Below are positions 36,630 through 46,596 of a DNA stretch of 64,000 nt, piece by piece. Made by a program: the position numbers and the translations under genes. Positions within the stretch are counted from its first letter, which is position 1, and each line of letters opens with the position of its first letter. The notes beneath the pieces are model-generated. The model searched no databases, was not told the origin of the DNA, and saw nothing but the letters and a program-made list of their open reading frames with translations. Source of the stretch: Membranipora membranacea (Eukaryota; Bryozoa; Gymnolaemata; Cheilostomatida; Membraniporidae); the NCBI GenBank assembly GCA_914767715.1, contig OU612067.1:6944001-7008000 (forward strand). Direction: 5' to 3'.

Positions 36630-36775
36630 TGCGAAGAAAGGAAAAGCTATGATGTAAATTTTAGGCATTGAAGCCAGGCTTACAACTATAGTCAAACCTC
36701 TGCGACTGCGAAGAATGGAAAAGCTATGATGTAAATTATAGACATCGGAGCCAGGCTTACAACTATAGTCAACCA
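36630..36775. repeat. Tandem duplication, about 70-bp unit
   Basis: Two units share GGAAAAGCTATGATGTAAAT and, after it, AGCCAGGCTTACAACTATAG. Shorter echoes (AATTATAGGCACTAGGCCAGGC and ATTATAGACACTAGATCAGGC) follow to 36915. Confidence 0.8.
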
Positions 36776-37901
36776 CCCTTTGAGCTCAACGGAGTTATTA
36801 CCAGTGGAATTATCCTGCAAGCCACCACTCTAACAATTATAGGCACTAGGCCAGGCTGTTAATAGTGATATACCAAGATAAAAGAGACTGAATTATAGAC
36901 ACTAGATCAGGCTCAGTCCTCAATGTTACTTGGGACAATTCAGTTATATAAACAACTTATTATGTTAATAACAGTTTATTGCTCTCACAATTCAACCATC
37001 CACAATGAAGTCTGATAACTAAATCATGATGCACAAAGCCACGACTACGGCAGACGAGCTGCGCCATGTGGTAAAAATAATTCGGAATGGCGCAGCTCGG
37101 CTACATGCAATTAACATGTGGCGCAGCTCGGCTAGAGGCAATTTATGTGTGGCGCAGCTCGGCTAGTTTCAAATTTTGAAGCCATGAAAACACAACTCAT
37201 GAATTTGATAGTCTGTCATGACTCAGTCGGAAAAAGTTAGAGTCAACTTGGGTTTTGGAGGTATGATTGTTAACAACTAAGTCTGCACCATCTTGATAGC
37301 TGAGTCTGATAATTGGGTCCTAGGCCTGACTTTGAGGTTAGAGCATCACTCACTGGCCTGAGCACTGAAAGGTGACCTTTTTAATGTTATCACTATCAGA
37401 CATTCTCAACATAGAGCCACCTAAGAAAAGATATATACACTTACAGAGGAGAGGAGTCTGTCAGGTGAACTGTTCTGATTGTCACCAACCAATCTGTCTT
37501 ACCAAGGACCAGCAGGGACTAGCTAGGAGCACTCCTTGATCTTCCACTACAGACAGTTCCTGGACCAATCTGTAGAATCTATGTATGTATGTATTTTATT
37601 TTTGTCATTGAATCACTCATTGTTACAGTGAATGGGAGTCAAAGAATTGGTGGAATGTTGATGATGATGCAGCACCCTCACTCACTGGCAGACTACTATC
37701 TTATCTATCTATGACCCAATGGTCCTACTCCAAAACCTGTCTGGGTATGCAGCAATGTTTGACTTTCATATTACATTCAATTCTTTCATTCAATGACCTC
37801 TTAGTTCTATCTCTAACCCAGGAATATGAACTTTTTTTCACAGTTGAGCATCTCATTTGGTTTCTGCATTAATTGATCCTATTATAATTTTCCCTTTTCA
37901 G

Positions 37902-38094
37902 AACGGTTGAAGACAAGGTGATGACAACAACATTGAAACTAGCCTATGGCCCAGTGGTCTATCATAATGTTGTTGGAAATAAAGTCATCTGGATGATCAT
38001 TATGCCGACACGCAACTTGCCGATCAACTATGAGATACGAGTCTGCAACGTAGTGCCACAAAGAAGCCCAGATGACCTCTTTACAGAAGTCTAA
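37902..38094 (+). CDS. Candidate 3'-terminal exon inside the 3.7-kb element
   Basis: A strong acceptor (ATTTTCCCTTTTCAG) is followed by 64 open codons ending in TAA: 'TVEDKVMTTTLKLAYGPVVY', then HNVVGNKVIWMIIMPTRNLP and INYEIRVCNVVPQRSPDDL. The composition is protein-like and the frame has no early Met, as expected for an internal start by splicing. I do not recognise the family and saw no convincing upstream exon. It could be the end of an element-encoded gene, captured host sequence, or chance. Confidence 0.4.
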
Positions 38095-39763
38095 CTCCTC
38101 GGTCTTAGTATCTATTGATTTTTTTTATTGCTTGTGGGTCAGGTTTTCAGTTTAGGAACTCAAGCAGTCAAGCACATTTGAATTGTAAATGCCCAAAGTG
38201 CCACTGATAAGCTGATTCAAATCAATCGTGAGTTCTAATAGACAACAAATACATCGGTGAACTGACTTGACAACTGTAATCTGTAAGTGGGTACCAAATT
38301 GTTATCAAAGTTTTCTCTCTGGTCGGATTTTTATTTTTTCTTCTTACATACCATGTTTGTTTGCTGTTGAGGAGCTGACATAACTGGTCCCTTTATTTCT
38401 TTTTTTGTTATTTGTTTTGTGTAACGTAATTTAAGCACAATAATAATTATACTATGCCTAAGAAAGTTCACTTGACGCATTTTTGTGACAGCTGTATTAC
38501 CATCTATATTCATGCAGGGATGATATGACTTGGCTGTTTAGTCTACAGAATAACGCATAGATAGATGAGAATTTTGTCAACAGTGACTGAAAGTTCTTTG
38601 AATAAAAAACAGCTTAGGTGCCCTACTTAGGTCTCGTTCCCAAATCACTCTCTCATAGATAGAACTATACCTATGCATTCTGAGTAAACGATTTGTGCAC
38701 GAATTGTCTAATTGAGCTAAATGACCAGACTACCTTGGGAGGAGGATTGATTTTAGTTGAGAAGACAACTCATATGTCTGATACAATCATACCAGAGAGT
38801 TAGGGACAATTGTTATATTTTGTCCCCAACTCCTTGATCATACATACTCCCTGATATCTTTTGCTCACCCAAGGACTTACTATCACTCTCCAATGTTGGA
38901 GTAAGGATATGCGTTTGGTTTGACCCAAAAAAGTTGGAACAATGTGACTACGAGCCAGAATACCTGTGGCCGTTATACATATTATATTCAATGTACCTGA
39001 AAATAAAAATGATCAGCACAAAACACTGTGAATCATTTGATCTGGTTATTATTGATAGATTTAAGCAGAGTATAGCAGGGTGCGAGGACTGCCTTACGCA
39101 ATGAACCTTCTTCTCAGTTCTCTGGGGCCTGCACCCAGTGACCAAGCACCCTGATGAAGTTTGTTCATCTAATTGATACCGCAAAAACTCCCTAGGTATC
39201 ACTATCAACAGCATTGGATACTAACTGAAGTTGCATGCTTGACATTGATTTATCATCAACAACTTACAGTTAGATGTTGAAAGACTAGGCGATGAGCTGT
39301 GCTACGGCATTATTATTGTGTATAAAATCTCATGGATCTCTAGTTGTTCATTGGAAAATACTTTTACTTGGCGAAGTCTCAGCATCTTAAATCCGGCTTA
39401 GTGAACCAGCCACTGTCTTACCAAGGAGTTCCCTCTAACTCCTTGGTCTTACCAATGCAATCCTGATACATGTTGAGGTTTATACGGGATCAAAGATTAA
39501 GTCGGTCTAGTGATGATTGCATATCATTACTATGGCTTATCTCTGGTTAATCTCTAAAATGCTCCTTCATAATCATACAGGCTGTAAAATAAAACATGTA
39601 AACATACAAAAATGTTATTTGGACAGATTACTGACACATCAATCACAGTCAAACTTTAAACAAAGTAACTTGATGAGCTCTAAAGCCCTCTCTACGCTTG
39701 CAGTATATGCCCTACATCTAGCAGACATGACTACACACCTTACATTGTATACACTGTATACAC
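38095..39763. other. Element interior, no supported gene
   Basis: A small hairpin (ACCAAGGAGTT and complement) is at about 39418-39445. Open frames at 38331, 38800, 38948 and 39517 show no family. Confidence 0.4.
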
Positions 39764-39900
39764 GAGTTACTCCAAAGCCTGGGTTGGTCTCTGGCAATGT
39801 TTGACTGCCCCCCCCTGGTTGGGTTTCAAACAACAAAAAACCCAAAAGAGTAGTCAAATACTCACTGCCATTGACCCAGATGTTGGAGTAGGCCTGTGAC
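39764..39900. repeat. Diverged fold-back of the TACTCCAAAACCTG family
   Basis: The left arm is TTACTCCAAAGCCTGGG, then GGCAATGTTTGACTG. The right arm complements it with several differences (ACTGCCATTGACCCAG, TTGGAGTAGGCCTG). Compare the near-perfect hairpin at 10591-10659. Confidence 0.55.
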
Positions 39901-40165
39901 CATTCCTCACTCAGTAGCAGCCTTTAGTACTAGCACTAGGTAGCCTGTGAGTGTGAGTAGTCACTCTTGATTGATACATATTAATTTCATCAACATCATT
40001 ACCAACTATCAAAACATTGGGCAGCTCATTGCTTTGTTTGTGCACCCACACAATAAAGCCCAAACCAACCAAAATAAGAAAGTGCAATGATGTGAGTGTT
40101 AGAAGCAAGGAGCAACCAGGGAAGCTGATACTCCTTGGTAGAAGAGAGAAGTAGTAGGTTAAGGT

Positions 40166-40273
40166 CATGGGCCCCTGGGACTTGCATGTCTTTACTTTGC
40201 CAATGTCCACTATCAACTATGGTTGATAGTGGACATTGGCAAAGTAAAGACATGCAAGTCCCAGGGGCCCATG
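40166..40273. mobile_element. Fold-back MITE (CATGGGCCCCTGGGACTT family), copy 2, perfect arms
   Basis: Arms of 52 bases (40166-40217 and 40222-40273) are perfectly complementary around a 4-base centre. They start CATGGGCCCCTGGGACTTGC and include CTTTACTTTGCCAATGTCC. Perfect arms indicate recent insertion or copy correction. The element sits inside the 3.7-kb element. Confidence 0.95.
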
Positions 40274-41125
40274 GTTAAGGTAGTACAAGTAGCCCTATTT
40301 AAATGATCATCACATCCAATCTTATCATTCCTTCACATGATGATAATGATACTTAATCACTACCTTAATAATATAACTTTCATACCTTATTGTGGAGAAT
40401 ACTATACTATACTTACAGCCATATCATAGGTGGGGAAAGTCAAGCAACTTCTCAAACACTGACTGTGACTCCCTGCTGTGACTGCCACTCCTAGTTCAAC
40501 TTATGAAAAATAGTCCTCTTGCTTTTTCAGCCAGATTCTTGAACAATAGAGCTGTGATAAATTCCCGCTCATTTATCAGTTCCGACAGATGAGCAAACTT
40601 TTACAAGTCTATCAATATTGGGAATCATGTGCTCTTGATAACAAATTTTGAAACTAGCCGAGCTGCGCCACACATAAATCGCCTCTAGCCGAGCTGCGCC
40701 ACATGTAAATTGCCTCTAGCCGAGCTGCGCCATCTGACATTATTTTCTCCCCTGGTGCAGCTCGTCTGCCGTACACGACGCTCCTTTTATAGGCGCATTG
40801 GAAAAACTGTCCTAAATGCACTTGAAACTGTCCTAAATGCACTTGAGTTTACTTTAGCCTACTAATTCATAAAAGCATAATACATTATGGGCGTTGACAT
40901 AAAATCAATATCATATCACAGGCTATCATTTACAATGTGACAAGTACTTTTCTGCATGTTCCTCCACTTATACACACATTACTTATATACAATAGGTTGA
41001 TCAGAAAACATTCACATTAATAGGCTATTTTAGCGAGTCATTATTTATCATTAGTAGTCCAAAGTAAACAAGGAATATTTTAGATTTTAGAGCAACAGAA
41101 GCTGAGGCATTTCCATATCAAAATT

Positions 41126-43786
41126 ATGCCTCCCAAGAGCAGACCAAAGGGTGTGCCTCCTGAAGGTTGGCTAGAATCTACAGCAATGGGAGAGAAGATC
41201 ATCGAAGGTATTGTTACTAATATCTCATCGCTACATTAAGAACTTGAGTGTATTTCAACTGTTAATACTTGTCATATGACATATGAGTGCAACAAACACA
41301 TCTACAAATATCATCAGTAGAAACGTGCTATAATTATTATAGCACGTTTCTACTGATGATATTTGTAGATGTGTTTGTTGCACTCATATGTGTCAACTGT
41401 CCCGGATCTCACGGGATTGTCCAGGGATTATGCTCATTGTCCCTCAAGCACTTAATGTCCCTCAAATGTCCAGGGAAATGATTTATGTATGCTCAAAAAT
41501 CGGTCATGCATGTTAGAATAGCTGTTATTATGTTTATTCAATTGCCCTGGCAACAGCACTGGACATGACACTATTTTGACATTGATGATACATTGTTTTA
41601 CTATGATGTGTATGTCTATTGTTTGTAAGTGTAGTGTAGCCCTAATTCTATATTTTAGAGATTGTGATAAAAGATAAGATAAGAGTGGTTACTAGCTAAG
41701 TCCCACTTCTAAAGAAATGATTTTGATAATACCAAAATCTCTTCACAAGTTTTTTCTTTAGTTATGGAAATATAAAATTCATACTCTGCACATTTCTGTC
41801 CAATTCTTCTCATCTCATCAAAGAAAGACAATACCATGCCTAAAGCAAAGAGGTCATGCAAATACTTAGATGCATAGAATACCACATACCCTTTTCTAAA
41901 GAAAAGTGTGCGGGGGGGGAAGGGCTATGCCCATTGTACTTACTGTAAAAGTGACATTAATATAACTTGTGGTGGATCTAATCAATGAACTAAGGTTTAG
42001 TTCATTGATCTAAACCTTAGTTCAATGATGTGTTCAGACACACACTTGGCAAGAAACATAAGGAGATGGCCAAGAATGTACAGACCAGTAAATAATAATA
42101 ACATTACAACAGCCATATCTATTGAATCTGTTTACTCATTTGTCTGTACGATTGTGTGGGACATTCTCTGTCATAGCCATGTATCTATATTCAGAGTAAG
42201 CTTCATAGCATAACATGCCTTCATTTTGGTCTTTTTTGCTTTGTGATTGCTCAAAAGCTTCGGCGGCCGGGGCGCTGCCCCAGACCCCGCCAGTGGGCCT
42301 AGGCGGCCCCCTGGACCCCCGGCCTGGTTTGTCCCTCAAAAATATTAGCCCATGTTGACAGGTATGGTTGCGCTGAAAACTCCCCTTGATGATGACAAAT
42401 TCCACGTGAGAGATGTTAAGAAGAGGTTCAGCCTGACATCAATACAGAGTTCAGCCATGAACAATTTTGGGGTAAGTTGAGAATTGAGATAGACATTTTC
42501 ACAGAATTACATTCTTGCGAATGGAAAAACTATGACCTGGCCAGTAACACCTAACACAAGCATAGTGAATTCGTTAGGCAGCAAACAACTGACACCTAAT
42601 GCACATCAGTTCAATGGTAGTTTGCACAGTTTGGTTTTTTTTGCAAGTCATTTACTCTAGCCAATGTGTTTGCTCTGATTGGTTGGGCCCATCCAACTAA
42701 TCAGAGCTGATAAGTCGGCTACATTTTCTCTGTAATACAGATGTTTGGTGTGTGGGATTACATATTAATTGGGGAGAACTGACCAAAACTAATTTCTTTC
42801 ATTCATTCTTTGCCCCAAACGGTTTATTGTAAAATGTAAATTGTAAGTGGAATTACTGTTTCAATTTTAGAAGAAAATTGGTCTTATAGTAGATCTCACA
42901 GACCCTATCGATTATTACTATCAAAAGAATGAGGTACAAAAAGCTGCTGATTGTGAACACTACAAGTTGAGCTGCGTAGGGTGAGACAGATTCATCATCA
43001 AAAAATAATCTGTATAGATGTAATAAATGTAAATGACCTCTTTGCATTATGATGTCACAGTCTCCCGGAAGTGCATTTGGATACGACTTTTGTTGACATT
43101 GTAGAAATTTTCTTCCACCATCCTCAGCTCAGACAGATGAGTTCATAAGAGAAGTGGAGGAATTTATCAAACGTGATAAAGAGCGGTTGGTGGGTGAGTC
43201 GACTGACTGGTATTCTAGATTGCATTTGTTTTTTAATTCATTAGACTTGCTTCAAAAGACCAATGTGGAACAATTTGGATCCAGATATTTTGTCAGATCT
43301 CTTTTAGAGGGCCAGAGCTTTGTAAAAATCACCTCGTTTAATGTGTCCAACTCAGCGATGGCCTCATCGAAAGCCTTCTTAGCCAGTTGACATGCCCTGT
43401 AACACACAATTATCACATTGAAGTACAGATAATGGCCGATAATGAACAGAAGAGCCATAAATAACAAACCTAGTGAGCATCCTTCATCACTCCTAACTTG
43501 TTATTTAGGCCCAGGCGCTTACAAAGGGTACAATGAAGGCGCTCATTTGAACATTCACACTCTTTTATCAGGTGTACACTGCACCCATGGCTTTAACCGT
43601 ACTGGCTACATGATCTGCTCTTTCCTGGCTAAAGTTGAACGGATGAATATTGAGGAAGCTATAAAGAAATTCGGAGCCGCTCGACCTCCTGGAATAAAAA
43701 ATAATCTCTATCTAAAGAGGTTACGTCTGGATCACGGTGAAAAGTCATTACCTGTCCCGGCACAACCTGGCTGTGCAAATTCTTAA
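41126..43786 (+). CDS. PIR1/DUSP11-like RNA 5'-triphosphatase
   Basis: Five exons (41126-41207, 42362-42471, 42871-42980, 43105-43193, 43572-43786) join in phase to give 201 residues. The enzyme class removes phosphates from RNA 5' triphosphates and belongs to the cysteine-phosphatase superfamily. The signature HCTHGFNRTG is at residues 133-142, with catalytic Cys134 and Arg140. Upstream, 'KKIGLIVDLTDPIDYY' is the family strand and loop; downstream, ARPPGIKNNLYLK is also typical. The start PEGWLESTAMGEKI matches the N-terminal 'IPxRW' region of DUSP11 and of metazoan capping enzymes. No guanylyltransferase domain follows: the frame stops soon after the phosphatase domain and nothing recognisable lies downstream. 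A stand-alone PIR1-type protein is therefore likelier than a bifunctional capping enzyme. It lacks the long C-terminal tail of vertebrate DUSP11. Intron 1 carries a 113-bp hairpin, the GC-rich segment lies just upstream of exon 2, and intron 4 carries a copied 14-3-3 exon. Splicing of exon 4 (acceptor ATTGTAG) is the least certain join. Confidence 0.85.
41279..41391. repeat. 56-bp-arm perfect palindromic hairpin
   Basis: It lies in intron 1 of the RNA triphosphatase gene. The arms begin ACATATGAGTGCAACAAACA and are perfectly complementary around a single central T (41335). I saw no other copy in the window. Confidence 0.95.
42256..42328. other. GC-rich self-complementary segment
   Basis: This island of G and C lies in an AT-rich intron, just before exon 2 of the RNA triphosphatase gene. 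It contains GGGGCGCTGCCCC, GGCGGCC motifs and GGCGGCCCCCTGGACCCCCG. It resembles short GC-rich repeats seen dispersed in many genomes. Function unknown. Confidence 0.6.
43331..43540 (-). pseudogene. Copied 14-3-3 intron 4/exon 5 fragment
   Basis: On the minus strand this segment reads '[20 protein letters not shown]', the start of exon 5 of the 14-3-3 gene. It is preceded, in transcript sense, by the matching 3' part of intron 4, including the acceptor (AATGAACAGAAGAGCCATAA on the plus strand). It parallels 47200-47400 with scattered substitutions. After the DTLNE block the frame runs into unrelated sequence, so it is not a working exon. It lies in intron 4 of the RNA triphosphatase gene, on the opposite strand, about 3.7 kb from its source. 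Confidence 0.9.
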
Positions 43787-44537
43787 ATCAATATCCTTCG
43801 TGTTCTTCGTTATGGTACCATTCAAATTGTTTTGAAAATGGGGGAATTCCCTAAGCTTGAATATGGCAATGTTTATACCTGATCATTTTGAAAAGGCTCA
43901 TTTATTAACTGTCAAAAAATAGGAAATTGCTGACGCAAGTTGCATTAGGTAACAGCAATATCAGGTCAAAATATATGTCCATGTCAAAAGTATTACCATC
44001 ACATACACAAGGTCAGTAAAGCAGGTTTTTTTCGTGTTGTTGTTTTAATGTGTGGTGAACAATATATTTCTTTGTCAACTATACTAAGAGCAGCTTTCAT
44101 AAACCTTGAGTAAGTATATTAACTCGCCCAATCGCCAGACTTTGTCAGTTACATTATTCATTGATAGTTTTTATGCACACCGACGCAGGGGTTTACTTGC
44201 CAGAAACTGAGCGTGCTGGCATAATCCTAAAAGTATAAGTGCATTCACAACATATTATTTAGATGGCTGTCCTTGCATAGTACCAGTTCATTAATAATTG
44301 ACTAGTTGGTGTACGAAGACTAGTCTGAACCTCCAAGACTCTTGCTCCCCCGCCCGACAACCCCCTGGTGGGGGAAGACCGGCCACACGGTGTTAAATCT
44401 AGCGGCCTCTGTACCAGTATTTCCAGTATTGTCAAGCCTCTTGGTAAGAGGAAAATTTATTTATTAGACTTGGAATGCCTTGCAACACCAAATAACGAAA
44501 GATGTGACAACTATCAGCAACATTTTAAATATTATGT

Positions 44538-44684
44538 GTCTTGACCACCATATAAAATGATGCGATATGGCTGAACAAGCAGCTTTTTAGCATCTTGAGT
44601 TCAAATATATATTGAATATAGATAATGCATAATATAAGGTAGCTTGTTCAGCCTTACCACATCATTTTTTATGCTGGTCAAGAC
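44538..44684. mobile_element. MITE-like element with about 43-bp inverted ends
   Basis: The left end is GTCTTGACCACCATATAAAA, then GGCTGAACAAGC. The right end is the complement with about seven differences (GCTTGTTCAGCC to TGGTCAAGAC). The interior is about 60 bases of AT-rich DNA. No clear target duplication was seen. Confidence 0.7.
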
Positions 44685-46596
44685 GCAACTGTAGCTCTGG
44701 TCAGAGCCAACACATTGGACAGATGGGGAGTGTGGAAATTAAGATAAGAATGGGATGTAAAATCACCGCAGCTGCTTGAGAGAGGAGAAAGTTATCTATA
44801 TCTATATGGTTGGAATAGCCAGTTATAAATTTCTATAGTTATCCCGGCATGACATTTTGATCAAACTGACAATATCAACAAAAATGTTGCTGCAATCGAT
44901 ACGCTGATAGGTTTGCATATAAAATATATATAAACTCTATAATTGGTGATCAAAGTAAATGACAAATAAGACCATGCAAAAATACATAAATAAAAACAAA
45001 GCAGTCATGTGGATTAAATGGAAGATATTGCTGTCTATAAAGGTTGTTCTACTTAGGTAGGGTCATTTCTTGAATGGATGATTGTCATATTCCTTAACCC
45101 TTGCAATATATCTAAAACAAAAAATATCAATATGTATATTTAGCGTTTCGAGCTTTTGCAAACGAAAGTCTCTCTTCATATTCTTCTTACTCATATCATT
45201 CTCCCTGCTCATATGGAATCATTATTCTAGTGCAGAGCTTTTGAAATCTTTCCTGTTTTTTCTTGTCATTTTGAGAGGTGTGTTGGAACCAGCACGAAGC
45301 TGAATAATAAAAAAACTGATAATGTTCTAGCCTTGTAAAAAAAATCAGTGAATGAGATCTCACACCAGTAATGAATGAGCGAAATTACCTGAACCCAAAC
45401 TTAGTATTAATTTATGCAGGGAGGGTTGGATATACAAAAATCATGCCCAACCTGCGATACATTTGAGAGTTACCCACCCTTTGAGCTCACTAAATGTAGA
45501 GACAACTCCCATAACACCTCTCATTTGAGCAAGGAGTTGTAGACCTACAACTCCTTGATTTGAGGATATTTAAAATGGGGAAACTATTAGATCTGGTAAT
45601 AATCAATGTCTTGGACATACTGCTGTTCGCTAACTGGTGTCACTTTCTCTAAGATAACATTGAGTCACAGTTATAGCGCTTTCTTTGTTACAGTATGAGA
45701 GAAGTCGGGATATCTTTTATATGTCTATATTGTCGTTTAAAATGATAATGGTACACCTGGAGCAAACAAAAAAGTACAATTTATTACAAGCTAACTACAT
45801 TACAAAGTAAGCATTGATCATGTCGTAGTTTCAGCCACTGATATTCAGCTCAAAAGAATTGAAAGGAGAACAGATTTATTCTAGCGTGACTACTCGGGGA
45901 TAACAACAATAGTTTGCATGACGACCTGGCTACCCATAAGCGCTGCTGCTTGGCCTTCTTGACAATGTTTTTGACATACAAGAGTGCACAACTCACAGGC
46001 AAATAAAAACGACATGTCAACAGAAACAATAATTATTATCATAGTGGGACAGTTATGGATGTGGTCTGCATAAAACTGTCACGCCAAAAAAGAGAAAAAT
46101 TATAGATATCAACGTCGGAGGACAACAAAGGGTCTCTTGAGATAATCACTAAATCATCATCATGCTTATCAACTGATATCAAGTTAACTGAATCTTTAGT
46201 TTATAAAATTCAAAAATAATTTAAACTAAAGGTTCAGTCACGTGACATCGCGGAGTTCTAACTGCTGAGAAAACAGCTATAAGATATATCATCATAACGT
46301 AAAAAATGAACAGAGACGACAGCAGCAAGCTGCGATCCTGTTGGTGATGGCGGCATATAAACCGGCAGCGGCGGAGCTGCTGCAGCAATGTGATGACCAG
46401 CTACCTCGTCCAGACTAATTGTTGTATGCTTAACAAACGATAGGTGTATGGTGGTAAGAAGATATCGTTAGCTGCAGACAACTGTGTAACCCGCCGAACG
46501 AATGGCTGCTTATAATTAAGTAATGCGCTGCTAATGTTAATCTTATGAGGAGGAGGAGACATTGATAAGATGACATGGCGGTGGTGGTGATATTGT
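44685..46596. other. Spacer and probable 3' UTR of the 14-3-3 gene
   Basis: Convergent spacer between the RNA triphosphatase gene (+) and the 14-3-3 gene (-). A small hairpin (CAAGGAGTTGTAG, ACC, TACAACTCCTTG) is at about 45529-45556. AATAAA-type signals for the minus strand occur near 45779 and 45872. No coding exon was recognised. Confidence 0.4.

Larger units (their letters stand above)
37040..40779. mobile_element. 3.7-kb DNA element, about 130-bp TIRs with subterminal repeats, 6-bp TSD
   Basis: The element spans 37046-40773 and is flanked on both sides by CACGAC (37040-37045 and 40774-40779). Both ends begin TACGGCAGACGAGCTGC read inward. Each terminal repeat holds three copies of GGCGCAGCTCGGCTA (37089, 37120 and 37151; complements at 40655, 40686 and 40717), with the same spacers CAATTTATGTGT and ACATGT. 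The inverted repeats end at CTAGTTTCAAA. No transposase is recognisable inside, so it is non-autonomous. A 6-bp duplication is known for Polinton/Maverick and Dada-type elements, but the ends do not start with AG as Polintons do. The superfamily is left open. A fold-back MITE (40166-40273) is inserted within it. Confidence 0.85.

Noticed and set aside
43154-43390. Open frame starting in exon 4 of the RNA triphosphatase gene and running into intron 4
   Set aside because: Only its first 13 codons are exon. The rest is intron and antisense of the copied 14-3-3 exon.
43787-46596. Guanylyltransferase domain downstream of the RNA triphosphatase exons
   Set aside because: I looked for a KxDG-type nucleotidyl-transfer motif in frames with splice signals and found none in the spacer.
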